Below, piece after piece: positions 1 to 6,579 of a stretch of DNA of 7,768 nucleotides (its first letter is position 1; the number at the start of each line of letters is the position of its first letter). A program made the position numbers and the translations under genes. Source of the stretch: an uncultured Erythrobacteraceae bacterium (GTDB lineage Bacteria; Pseudomonadota; Alphaproteobacteria; Sphingomonadales; Sphingomonadaceae); the NCBI GenBank assembly GCA_946482075.1, contig CAMLQG010000116.1, positions 1-7,768 on the forward strand, read 5' to 3'. The notes under the pieces were generated by a model. That model did no database searches, was not told the DNA's origin, and worked only from the letters and a program-made list of their open reading frames with translations.

Positions 1-127
1 CCGGATCGCCTTTGTCGGCCGAGATGTCGAGGCCAGGGTGAAAATCCCGTTCGCCGGTGAACGGGTCGGAGCGGTTGCCCATGCTCGATGACAACCATCC
101 GTGCGTGGGCCAGATCGACGGCGTGGC
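1..127 (-). pseudogene. M23-family (LytM-type) metallopeptidase, fragment of catalytic domain
   Basis: Read on the minus strand, this stretch gives ATPSIWPTHGWLSSS followed by MGNRSDPFTGERDFHPGLDI and then SADKGDP at the window edge. This is the typical opening of an M23 zinc endopeptidase domain: a TPSIWP-x-x-GW lead-in, then G-x-R-x-DPF-x-G and FHPGLD. The His (38-40) and Asp (26-28) of H-x-x-x-D are two of the zinc ligands; the later H-x-H motif would lie beyond the left edge. Such enzymes cleave peptidoglycan cross-bridges or peptide stems in the envelope. The N-terminal part expected upstream (coiled coil or signal region) is missing: beyond about position 127 the DNA is permease coding sequence on the other strand. 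The frame stays open further upstream, but only as antisense to the permease, so no genuine start can be given. The fragment is either the remnant of a broken gene or one half of a chimeric assembly. Confidence 0.8.
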
Positions 128-2723
128 GGATGTCAACATCGTGGGCCAGCAGAAACCCTCGATCCGAGTAAAGACGTGGCCCGACCGCCTCGCCGCCTTC
201 GGCGTCACCATGGCGGAGATCCGCGAGGCCTTGCGCGCCGCCAGCGTCAACCAGGCCAAGGGCGCTGTCTACGGCGCGAGCGCCACCACCACTTTCGAAG
301 CGAACGACCAGCTCTTCAATCCGAAGGATTACGGCGGTGTCGTGGTGAGCTGGCGCAATGGCGCGCCGGTCCATCTGCGCGACGTAGCCGAAGTCTCGAT
401 CGGGCCGGAGAACACCTATGTCGGCGCTTTCCCGCAGGGCAAGCCGGGCCTCGCGGTGATCGTGCAGCGCCAGCCCGGAGCGAACATCGTGCGCATCGCC
501 GACGCCATCGAGCGGGAACTGCCCGCGCTCACCGCGTCGCTTCCTGCCAGCGTGGACGTCAGCGTGATGAACGACCGCACGCTGACCATCCGCTCCTCGC
601 TGCACGAAGTGGAGATCACGCTGGTTCTCACCATCATCCTCGTGGTGGCGGTGATGGGCCTGTTTCTGCGCCAGCTTTCGGCCACGCTGATCGTGGCGGC
701 AGTGCTGGCGGTCGCTGTCGTCGCGACGTTCGCGGCGATGTATCTGATGGGCTTCAGCCTCAACAATCTCACGCTGGTGGCGATGGTCATCGCGGTCGGC
801 TTCGTGGTCGACGATGCGATCGTGGTGGTGGAGAACATCCATCGGCACATGGAGATGGGCAAGGGCGCGTTGCAGGCCGCGCTGGAAGGCGCGCGCGAGA
901 TCGGCTTCACCGTGGTGTCGATCACGCTCTCGCTGATCGCGGCGTTCATCCCGCTGCTGTTCATGGGCGGGATCATCGGCCGGCTGTTCCGCGAATTCTC
1001 GCTCACCGTCACCATCGCGCTGCTGATCTCGGTCGTCTTCGCGCTCACGCTCGCGCCGACCTTGAGCGCGCGCTACATGAAGGCTCCCGCCCATCGGGAG
1101 GCCGACAAGAAGCGCGCGACCGAAAGGCTGCAGAACGCCTATGGCAAGGCGCTGCGCTGGACGCTCGGGCGGCAAAGACTGATGATGATCGTCTTCTTCG
1201 CCACGATCGGCGGCGCGGTCGCGGGCTATGTCCTTATCCCCAAGGGCTTCTTCCCGATGCAGGACAACGCCTTCATCATGGGCCAGACGCAGGCGGCCGA
1301 GGATATCTCCTATCGCGAGATGCTCGCCAAGCATCGCCAGATGGCTGCGATCGTCGCGAAGGATCCGGCGGTCCTGAAATACAACCATGCGGTGGGCATG
1401 ACGGCGGGCAGCTCGTCCGTGTCCACCGGCCGCCTGTGGATCGTGCTGAAGCCGCGCGGCGATCGCGACATCTCGACCGAGGAGCTGATCGCGCGGCTCG
1501 GCCCGCAATTGGAAAGGATACCCGGCCTCCAAGTATCGATGCGGTCGGCGCAGGACATCAATATCGGATCGCGCGGGGGCGGCGGGCAATATTCCTATGT
1601 CCTCAAATCGCCCGACACCGACGCGCTCGGTCTCTGGGCGCAGCGCATGACCCAGGCGATGGGCGAATCCTCGAGCTTTCGCGACGTACGCAACGACGTG
1701 CAGCTGGGCGCGCGCATGCAGGGCCTGACGATCGACCGCGCGGCGGCGGCGCGCTACGGCCTCAGCGTCGCCGATATCGACCAGGCTTTGTACGACAGTT
1801 ACGGCCAGCGCCAGATCCAGCAATACCAGACGCAGACCAACCAGTACTGGGTGGTGCTGGAAGCCGATCCCAGCCGCTTCGGCAGCGTGGCGAGCCTCGA
1901 CACGCAGTTCCTGCGCTCCTCCACCACCGGCGCGATGATCCCGCTTTCGGCCGTCGCCAAGGTGGAACCGCAATCGGCCGGGCCGCTGCAGATCGCGCGC
2001 AATGGTTTGCGCCCCGCCGCCAATATCAGCTTCAACCTACCCGCCGGCGTCGCGCTGGGCGATGCGATGGCGGAGATCGAGGCGATCCGGACACAGATCG
2101 GCATGCCCACCAGCGTCACCGGCACTGCGCAGGGCAGCGCACAGGCCTTCCAGGATTCGCTCGCCTCGCAGCCCTGGCTGATCCTGGCGGCGCTTTTCGC
2201 GGTCTACATCATCCTGGGCGTGCTGTATGAAAGCTACTCCACCCCGCTCACCATCCTTTCCACCCTGCCTTCCGCCGGATTGGGCGCGGTGCTGATGCTG
2301 TGGCTGTTCGGCCTCGACTTCTCGATCATGGCGCTGATCGGGATCATCATGCTGATCGGCATCGTGAAGAAGAACGGCATCCTGATGGTCGATTTCGCGC
2401 TGGAAGCGCAGCGCAAGCGCGGCGCGACGCCGGAGGAAGCAATCTACGAAGCGGCGATCACCCGCTTCCGCCCGATCATCATGACTACGATCGCCGCGAT
2501 GCTCGCCGCGATACCGCTGATGCTGGCCTTCGGCACCGGGGCGGAACTGCGCCAGCCGCTGGGCGTGGCGGTGGTCGGCGGGTTGGCCATCAGCCAGATA
2601 TTGACGCTGTTCACGACACCGGTCGTCTATCTCGCGATCGAACGCACTTTCCACCGCAAGCAAGGAAAGGAACCGCGCCTCAAGACGATGCTGGAAGGCG
2701 GCTCCCAAGGAACCGGCGCGTGA
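57..2723 (+). CDS. RND multidrug efflux permease (HAE-1, MdtB/MdtC-like), 5'-truncated
   Basis: Inner-membrane proton-driven exporter subunit of a tripartite efflux pump. Family members have about 1,030-1,050 residues; this frame has 888, and recognisable homology starts only at GQIDGVADVNI (from 109). TM1, the first porter subdomain and part of the second are therefore missing. What remains is well conserved: TM2-TM6 at about residues 187-338, with the proton-relay pair D252-D253 in VVDDAIVVVENI; TM7 at 376-395 followed by IPKGFFPMQD; a second periplasmic loop with GSRGGGGQYSY; and TM8-TM12 at about 708-863, with K771-K772 in GIVKKNGILMVDFA and RFRPIIMTT before TM11. The VVDDAI motif and the loop sequences favour a drug/solute (HAE-1) transporter over a metal (HME) one. 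An in-frame stop at 39-41 bounds the frame. GTG 57 is the longest start; ATG 81, preceded by GGAG at 68-71, is equally possible, and neither is the ancestral start. A protein without TM1 is unlikely to pump. The stop overlaps the start of the next gene. Confidence 0.9.
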   Translation: MNGSERLPMLDDNHPCVGQIDGVADVNIVGQQKPSIRVKTWPDRLAAFGVTMAEIREALRAASVNQAKGAVYGASATTTFEANDQLFNPKDYGGVVVSWRNGAPVHLRDVAEVSIGPENTYVGAFPQGKPGLAVIVQRQPGANIVRIADAIERELPALTASLPASVDVSVMNDRTLTIRSSLHEVEITLVLTIILVVAVMGLFLRQLSATLIVAAVLAVAVVATFAAMYLMGFSLNNLTLVAMVIAVGFVVDDAIVVVENIHRHMEMGKGALQAALEGAREIGFTVVSITLSLIAAFIPLLFMGGIIGRLFREFSLTVTIALLISVVFALTLAPTLSARYMKAPAHREADKKRATERLQNAYGKALRWTLGRQRLMMIVFFATIGGAVAGYVLIPKGFFPMQDNAFIMGQTQAAEDISYREMLAKHRQMAAIVAKDPAVLKYNHAVGMTAGSSSVSTGRLWIVLKPRGDRDISTEELIARLGPQLERIPGLQVSMRSAQDINIGSRGGGGQYSYVLKSPDTDALGLWAQRMTQAMGESSSFRDVRNDVQLGARMQGLTIDRAAAARYGLSVADIDQALYDSYGQRQIQQYQTQTNQYWVVLEADPSRFGSVASLDTQFLRSSTTGAMIPLSAVAKVEPQSAGPLQIARNGLRPAANISFNLPAGVALGDAMAEIEAIRTQIGMPTSVTGTAQGSAQAFQDSLASQPWLILAALFAVYIILGVLYESYSTPLTILSTLPSAGLGAVLMLWLFGLDFSIMALIGIIMLIGIVKKNGILMVDFALEAQRKRGATPEEAIYEAAITRFRPIIMTTIAAMLAAIPLMLAFGTGAELRQPLGVAVVGGLAISQILTLFTTPVVYLAIERTFHRKQGKEPRLKTMLEGGSQGTGA
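107..127. other. Head-to-head junction between M23 peptidase and RND permease
   Basis: To the left, the minus strand encodes peptidase. To the right, the plus strand encodes permease (GQIDGVADVNIVGQQKP). Between them, the 14 bases cagatcgacggcgt (111-124) encode TPSI plus part of W for the peptidase and QIDG plus part of V for the permease. A short stretch of identity shared by the two parents is the simplest explanation: a join at microhomology, made in the cell or by an assembler. Permease homology is absent to the left of about 108. Confidence 0.65.
2706..2711 (+). promoter_or_regulatory. Ribosome binding site of the outer-membrane factor gene
   Basis: CAAGGA lies 8 bases before GTG 2720. 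With the lipoprotein signal that begins right at this GTG, it fixes the start inside the permease stop codon (GTGA overlap). Confidence 0.55.
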
Positions 2724-4150
2724 TCCGCCGCCTCGCCCTCCTCCCTGCCTTCGCCGCGATCGCGGCTTGCGCCCATACGCCAGCCACGCCGCCCGCTCCC
2801 GAAGCCGTCAGCGACAGCTGGGAAGGCGGATTGCAGCAGGCGGATGCCCCTGCCCCCGCCGCCTGGTGGACCACCTTCGACGATCCGGTGCTCGCCGCGC
2901 TGATCGCGGACGCCCAGCAGCGCAATCTCGACCTGCGCATCGCAGCGGAACGCGTGATCGGCTCGCAAGCGATGCGCCGCGCTGCCCGCGCCGGGCTGTT
3001 TCCCGAGATCACCGGCCAGGCGGAACTCGGCAAGAGCTGGCGTGGATCGAACGCCACGCAGAACGGCAATCAGAACGGTGACAGCCGCCGGAACACCACC
3101 GCGTCGCTCGGCATCGGCGCGACATGGGAACCCGACCTGTCCGGCCGGCTTTCCGCCGCGCTCCGTGTCGCCAGCGCCGATGTGCGCGCAGCTCAGGCCG
3201 ATGCGGAGACGGTGCGCCTCCTGATCCTGCAGGAAGTGGCGAGCGCCTATGTCGATTACCGCCTGCAGCGCGCGCTGGCGAACCTGACCGAGCGCACGGC
3301 CAAGGCACAGGAAGCGACCCTGCGCATCACGCGCGACCGCTACCGGTTCGGCATGGTGAGCTCGCTCGAGGTCGAGCGCGGCGAAACCCTGGTCGCGCAG
3401 ACAAGGGCCGAGCATGAGCGCGCGGTCGAAAGCGCCGCTGCCGCGCGCTATCTGCTGGCCTATCAGCTCGCCACCACGCCTGAGGATATCGCAGCGCGCT
3501 TGGGCGAAAGCGACACGATCCCGATCGCTGATCCGCTGCGGGTGCTCGCCTCGCCCGCCGCCGTGCTGGAACGCCGCCCGGACATCCGTGCCGCCGCTGC
3601 ACGCTATGCTTCTGCTGCGGGCGAACGTGACGCGGCCATCGCCGCGCAATTCCCGCTGTTGTCGCTGTCCGGCTTGATCGGGCTCGATTCCGACTCCGTC
3701 TCCACCCTGTTCGATCGCGGCACCGGCGTGGCAAGCGTGCTTGCCGGTCTCGTCATGCCGCTGTTCGATTTCGGGCGGAGACAGGCCGATGTGGACACGG
3801 CGAGTTCCGGCGTACGCCAGGCGGGCCTGCAATATGAGCAAGTCACCCGCGCCGCCTTGCGTGAAACCCAGACGGCGATCATCTCCTACATCCAGGGCCA
3901 GGCGATCGAACGCGAGCTGGGCCGCGCGGCGGACGCGGCGCGCAAGGCGGAAAGCGTATCGCAGGATCAGTATCGCGCCGGGACCCTTTCCCAGTTCGAA
4001 GTGTTGGACGCGGCGCGCACCGTCTACCAGACGGAGCGTGACCATGCCGCCGCCGTGGCCGATGTTTCCACGCGCCTCATCGCGCTCTATCGTGCGCTCG
4101 GTTCTGCGCCCGACAGCACCGCGAATACAGGAGGAGCATCCGCCCCATGA
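2720..4150 (+). CDS. Efflux outer-membrane factor lipoprotein (NodT/TolC-like, OEP family)
   Basis: Trimeric outer-membrane channel that would dock on the adaptor/RND pump and carry substrate out of the periplasm. The protein has 476 residues, the usual size for NodT-type factors. The N-terminus is a short lipoprotein signal (MIRRLALLPAFAAIAAC) with lipobox I14-A15-A16-C17; Ala after the Cys suits outer-membrane sorting. Family landmarks follow in order: WWTTFDDPVL (49-58), N-x-D-L in QQRNLDLRIAAERV, two OEP repeats (about 54-245 and 270-455), LERRPDIRAA (283-292), AAQFPLLSLSG, PLFDFGRR (347-354) and YRAGTLSQFEVLDAAR near the end. The start is GTG 2720: it is preceded by a ribosome binding site, and the signal peptide begins there. 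It overlaps the permease stop by GTGA and its own stop overlaps the response regulator ATG, so expression is probably coupled on both sides. The gene looks intact, unlike the pump gene before it. Confidence 0.93.
   Translation: MIRRLALLPAFAAIAACAHTPATPPAPEAVSDSWEGGLQQADAPAPAAWWTTFDDPVLAALIADAQQRNLDLRIAAERVIGSQAMRRAARAGLFPEITGQAELGKSWRGSNATQNGNQNGDSRRNTTASLGIGATWEPDLSGRLSAALRVASADVRAAQADAETVRLLILQEVASAYVDYRLQRALANLTERTAKAQEATLRITRDRYRFGMVSSLEVERGETLVAQTRAEHERAVESAAAARYLLAYQLATTPEDIAARLGESDTIPIADPLRVLASPAAVLERRPDIRAAAARYASAAGERDAAIAAQFPLLSLSGLIGLDSDSVSTLFDRGTGVASVLAGLVMPLFDFGRRQADVDTASSGVRQAGLQYEQVTRAALRETQTAIISYIQGQAIERELGRAADAARKAESVSQDQYRAGTLSQFEVLDAARTVYQTERDHAAAVADVSTRLIALYRALGSAPDSTANTGGASAP
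4129..4136 (+). promoter_or_regulatory. Strong ribosome binding site of the response regulator gene
   Basis: AGGAGGAG is a near-perfect Shine-Dalgarno sequence ending 10 bases before ATG 4147. It lies within the last codons of the outer-membrane factor gene. It is the strongest such site in the operon and may raise regulator output relative to the flanking genes. Confidence 0.65.
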
Positions 4151-4833
4151 AAGTCCTGATCGTCGAGGACGAGCAGAAGACGGGGGACTATCTCCGGCGC
4201 GGCCTGTCGGAAGAAGGCTGGACCGCCGAATGCGCCCGCACCGGCCCGGAAGGGCTCTATCTCGCGCAGACCGGCCTCTACGACGCGGTCGTGCTCGACG
4301 TGATGCTGCCCGGCATGGACGGGTTCGCCGTGCTCCAGCGCCTGCGCGAGACGCATTCCACGCCCGTCATCATGCTGACCGCGCGCGACCAGGTGGACGA
4401 TCGCCTGCGCGGCTTGCGCGGCGGGGCGGACGATTATCTGGTGAAGCCGTTTTCCTTTCTCGAGCTTCTCGCGCGGCTGCAACTGATCGTGCGCCGCAAG
4501 CAGCCGCAGGAAGCGACCACGATGGAGATCGGGGATCTCCAGATCGACTTTCTCGGCCGCCGGGTCACGCGCGGACGGCGACGGCTGACGCTGACCGCAA
4601 AGGAGTTCGCGCTGTTGGAAGTGCTCGCGCGCCGGCAATCGCAGATCGTGTCCAAGACGGCGATCGCGGAACTGGTGTGGGACATCAATTTCGACACCAA
4701 CACCAATGTTGTCGAAGTGGCGATCAAGCGGCTGCGCGCCAAGCTCGAGCTGCCGGGCGACAACAAGCTGATCCACACCGTGCGCGGCATGGGCTACACG
4801 CTGGAACGGCGCGACGACGGGGCCGGTACGTGA
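4147..4833 (+). CDS. OmpR/PhoB-family response regulator, CusR/CopR/CzcR-like
   Basis: Cytoplasmic transcription factor, presumably phosphorylated by the kinase encoded next to it. The 228-residue protein has a receiver domain (about 1-115) with E7-D8 acidic pocket, phospho-acceptor D51 in VVLDVMLPGMDG, switch residue T78 and K100 in DDYLVKPF. A winged-helix DNA-binding domain follows (about 128-222), with LTAKEFALLEVLARR, NFDTNTNVVEVAIKRLR and the terminal LIHTVRGMGYTLE. The MKVLIVEDEQKTGDYLRRGL start, VWDINFDTNTNVV and HTVRGMGY are hallmarks of the heavy-metal response regulator subgroup. All catalytic receiver residues are present, so it should be functional. It overlaps the outer-membrane factor stop (ATGA) and its stop overlaps the kinase GTG. 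The likely targets are the promoter of this efflux operon, which is not in the window, and possibly others. The metal specificity of the named relatives cannot be transferred from sequence alone. Confidence 0.95.
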   Translation: MKVLIVEDEQKTGDYLRRGLSEEGWTAECARTGPEGLYLAQTGLYDAVVLDVMLPGMDGFAVLQRLRETHSTPVIMLTARDQVDDRLRGLRGGADDYLVKPFSFLELLARLQLIVRRKQPQEATTMEIGDLQIDFLGRRVTRGRRRLTLTAKEFALLEVLARRQSQIVSKTAIAELVWDINFDTNTNVVEVAIKRLRAKLELPGDNKLIHTVRGMGYTLERRDDGAGT

Positions 4834-6266
4834 GCGGCCCCCGCTCCATCTCGCTGCGGCTCGCGATGATGTTCGGGGCGGCCACCGCACTCGTCTCGGT
4901 GATCGCCAGCGTGGCACTGTTCTTCCTCCAGACCGCCGAGTTCAACCGCCATACGCGCGAGGAACTGCGCGGCCGCTTCGTGATCGTGGAACGGATGGTC
5001 CGGCATAATCGGGGCGGCGAGAATTGGGGCCGCCTCAAGGAAAAGCTGGGCGATTTTACCCCCATGGACGGCGCGGTCCGCTTCCTGATCGACAGCGACG
5101 ACCCCCAATACCGGATCGGCACCGATTTCCTTTCCGCCGCCCGTTTCCAAGGTAAGCCCGGCGGCTTCGGCGCGGCCGCTATCGGCGAGCGGCGCTTCTC
5201 GACGCTCGCCAAGGCCATCGGCGCGAACGAGCAGCGCCCGCCGGTGCGCCTGATCATCGCGGTGGACCAGGCGCCGCAACATGCCTCCCGCCGGATGCTG
5301 GGAGCCGGCATCCTGGCGACGTCGCTGCTGACGATCCTCGCCGTATCCGCGCTCGGCTGGTGGATCGCGCGGCGCGGCCTCGCGCCCGTCGATCGTTTGT
5401 CAGACCATGCCCGCAATATCGGCGAAGGCGATCTCGCGCTCCGGCTGCCGGATCACCGCCTGCCGGAAGAGCTGGTCGGCCTCGTCCTATCCTTGAACGA
5501 CGCGCTCGACCGGCTGCAAAGGTCGCACCAGAAGCTGTCGGACTTCAACGCAGATGTCGCGCATGAGCTGCGCACGCCGTTGGCCAATCTCATCGGGGAA
5601 ACGCAGGTCGCCCTCACCCGCGAGCGCGATCAGGGCGATCTCACCGACGTGCTGCAATCCAACCTCGAAGAACTGGAGCGGATGCGCGCGATCATCAACG
5701 ACATGCTGTTCCTGGCCCGCGCCGATGCGGGTGATATCGCGGGCACGCTGGTCACGGTGGATCTGGCGCAGGAATGCGAACGAACGATCGAGTTCATGGA
5801 CGTACTGTTCGATGAAGCGGAGACCCGCGTGACTGTGCAGGGCACGGCGCAATGCGCGATAGAGCCATCCCTGTTCGGCCGCGCGCTCAGCAATCTGCTC
5901 GATAACGCACTGCGTCACGGAAATTCGGGCGGGAAGGTGGTGGTCCGGATCGAGGATCTGCGGGAGCACGTTTCGCTGAGCGTGGTGAATGCCGGTCCGG
6001 CGATAAGCGAAGACGCTCTTCCCTGCATCTTCGACCGCTTCTATTCCGGCGATCCGTCGCGTCAGTCGGACGGGCGCAGCCACGGGCTGGGCCTGGCGAT
6101 CGTGCAGGCGATCGCGCGGATGCATGGCGGCAGCGTGCATGCCGCGAACGGCGCGGGGACGGTCAGCGTGGGCTTCACGCTGCCGAAGGGAGTGGGACAG
6201 CCACAAGCTGTTGCTCCATACCGTCACCCTGAACTTGTTTGGCCTTTATCCCCTTTGCATCCGTAG
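4830..6266 (+). CDS. Sensor histidine kinase, heavy-metal (CusS/CopS-like) group, with repeat-derived C-terminal tail
   Basis: Inner-membrane kinase of 478 residues, presumed partner of the preceding regulator. TM1 is at about 11-33, a periplasmic sensor region at about 35-155, TM2 at about 157-178 (ILATSLLTILAVSALGWWIA), and a HAMP linker at about 179-238 (RRGLAPVDRLSDHARNI). The HisKA domain has phospho-acceptor H245 in DVAHELRTPLANLIGETQ, and LQSNLEELERM and DMLFLARAD follow. The HATPase domain has N-box SNLLDNALRHG (N355, N359), VNAGPAI where many kinases have D-x-G-x-G, F-box IFDRFYSGDPSRQ and G2-box GRSHGLGLAIV. An N-x-G form of the G1 box is usual in CusS-type kinases, so it is not a defect. 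The periplasmic region lacks the Met/His-rich cluster of E. coli CusS. GTG 4830 overlaps the regulator stop; its own Shine-Dalgarno is weak, so coupling is likely. The domain should end near FTLPKG (about residue 453). The last 14 residues (465-478) are translated from a REP-like repeat and a MITE-like insert, which also supplies the TAG stop. Confidence 0.92.
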   Translation: MSGPRSISLRLAMMFGAATALVSVIASVALFFLQTAEFNRHTREELRGRFVIVERMVRHNRGGENWGRLKEKLGDFTPMDGAVRFLIDSDDPQYRIGTDFLSAARFQGKPGGFGAAAIGERRFSTLAKAIGANEQRPPVRLIIAVDQAPQHASRRMLGAGILATSLLTILAVSALGWWIARRGLAPVDRLSDHARNIGEGDLALRLPDHRLPEELVGLVLSLNDALDRLQRSHQKLSDFNADVAHELRTPLANLIGETQVALTRERDQGDLTDVLQSNLEELERMRAIINDMLFLARADAGDIAGTLVTVDLAQECERTIEFMDVLFDEAETRVTVQGTAQCAIEPSLFGRALSNLLDNALRHGNSGGKVVVRIEDLREHVSLSVVNAGPAISEDALPCIFDRFYSGDPSRQSDGRSHGLGLAIVQAIARMHGGSVHAANGAGTVSVGFTLPKGVGQPQAVAPYRHPELVWPLSPLHP

Positions 6267-6393
6267 GTTGGTCCTGTTCATTCGTCATTGCGAGGAGCGA
6301 AGCGACGAAGCGATCCAGGGCGCAATGAGAGTCGCTCTGGATTGCTTCCCTCCTCGCAATGACAAGGTTACGGATGCGAACGGGATAAAGGCC
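6241..6393. mobile_element. 153-bp MITE-like element with 25-bp terminal inverted repeats
   Basis: The left end (6241-6265) and right end (6369-6393) are inverted repeats matching at 23 of 25 positions, the outer 12 (GGCCTTTATCCC / GGGATAAAGGCC) perfectly. The element is flanked by aacttgttt (6232-6240) and aacttgctt (6394-6402), 8 of 9 identical, as a target-site duplication would be. Removing the element and one flank copy restores a complete palindrome, CCCTGAA-CTTGT (or CTTGC)-TTCAGGG. It encodes no protein of note, so it would depend on a transposase elsewhere. It contains the stop codon of the kinase gene and a further palindrome. I cannot name the family. Confidence 0.7.
6283..6363. 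repeat. Palindromic repeat (CGTCATTGCGAGG type) nested in the MITE-like element
   Basis: The left arm (6283-6318, CGTCATTGCGAGGAGCG... to GCGATCCAG) is inverted against the right arm (6337-6363, CTGGATTGC... to CTCGCAATGAC). The right arm is shorter by an internal gap of about 8 bases. The two arms could form one long hairpin in RNA or single-stranded DNA. CATTGCGAGGAGCGAAGCGACGAAG-type repeats are widespread in alphaproteobacterial intergenic DNA. It may also act as a transcript-end or RNA-stabilising structure 3' of the efflux operon, which is an inference only. Confidence 0.75.
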
Positions 6394-6537
6394 AACTTGC
6401 TTCAGGGTCCATTTCTCCCCACACACGGACGGACCCGGACGCGCGATGGATGCTGAACCAAGTTCAGCATGACGTTTGAGAAACCATTTTCCTACATCGC
6501 GAAAATCTGGCTTACCCTGCCGGATGAGACTGCCAGC

Positions 6538-6579
6538 CTCCCTCTTCATCACCCCCGTCTCCCTCTTCGTCATTCCCGC
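6538..6579. repeat. Imperfect 21-bp tandem repeat
   Basis: The units at 6538-6558 and 6559-6579 both start CTCCCTCTTC and agree at 17 of 21 positions. The second unit runs into the REP doublet that starts at 6568. It may be a remnant of duplication at the repeat edge, or chance pyrimidine-rich similarity. Confidence 0.3.

Larger units (their letters stand above)
6222..6474. repeat. REP-like inverted doublet, left copy split by an insertion
   Basis: The left copy (6222-6240 continued at 6403-6412) and the right copy (6446-6474) are inverted relative to each other and agree at 24 of 29 positions once the insert is removed. Each folds into a hairpin with a 5-base loop: CCCTGAA/TTCAGGG on the left (6227-6233 with 6401-6407) and TGCTGAA/TTCAGCA on the right (6451-6457 with 6463-6469). 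Two of the five differences pair with two others, so stem pairing is kept. Without the insert the doublet would span about 91 bp. The left half overlaps the end of the kinase gene. Similar CTGAACTTG palindromes are, from general knowledge, frequent between genes in sphingomonads. Confidence 0.75.

Noticed and set aside
101..2230. Long second reading frame (over 700 codons) within the permease gene, plus strand
   Set aside because: Arg/Gly/Ala-rich translation without domains, fully overlapping a permease with strong family motifs. It is a high-GC shadow frame.
2300..2719. N-terminal extension of the outer-membrane factor frame upstream of GTG 2720
   Set aside because: The frame is open by chance inside the permease gene. 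The lipoprotein signal and ribosome binding site place the start at 2720.
2627..4045. Long minus-strand frame (472 codons) opposite the outer-membrane factor gene
   Set aside because: Antisense shadow of a GC-rich gene; composition rich in Arg, Gly and His with no recognisable motif. The plus-strand protein has lipobox and OEP motifs.
3741..4829. Extension of the kinase frame upstream of GTG 4830
   Set aside because: It reads through the outer-membrane factor and regulator genes in the wrong frame as Arg/Pro-rich sequence. The TM1 segment and GTGA overlap fix the start at 4830.
5970..6020. Apparent loss of the D-x-G-x-G (G1) motif in the kinase
   Set aside because: The N-x-G form (VNAGPAI) matches that of CusS-type kinases (for example VENPGTPI), so it is a family trait and not a sign of inactivity.
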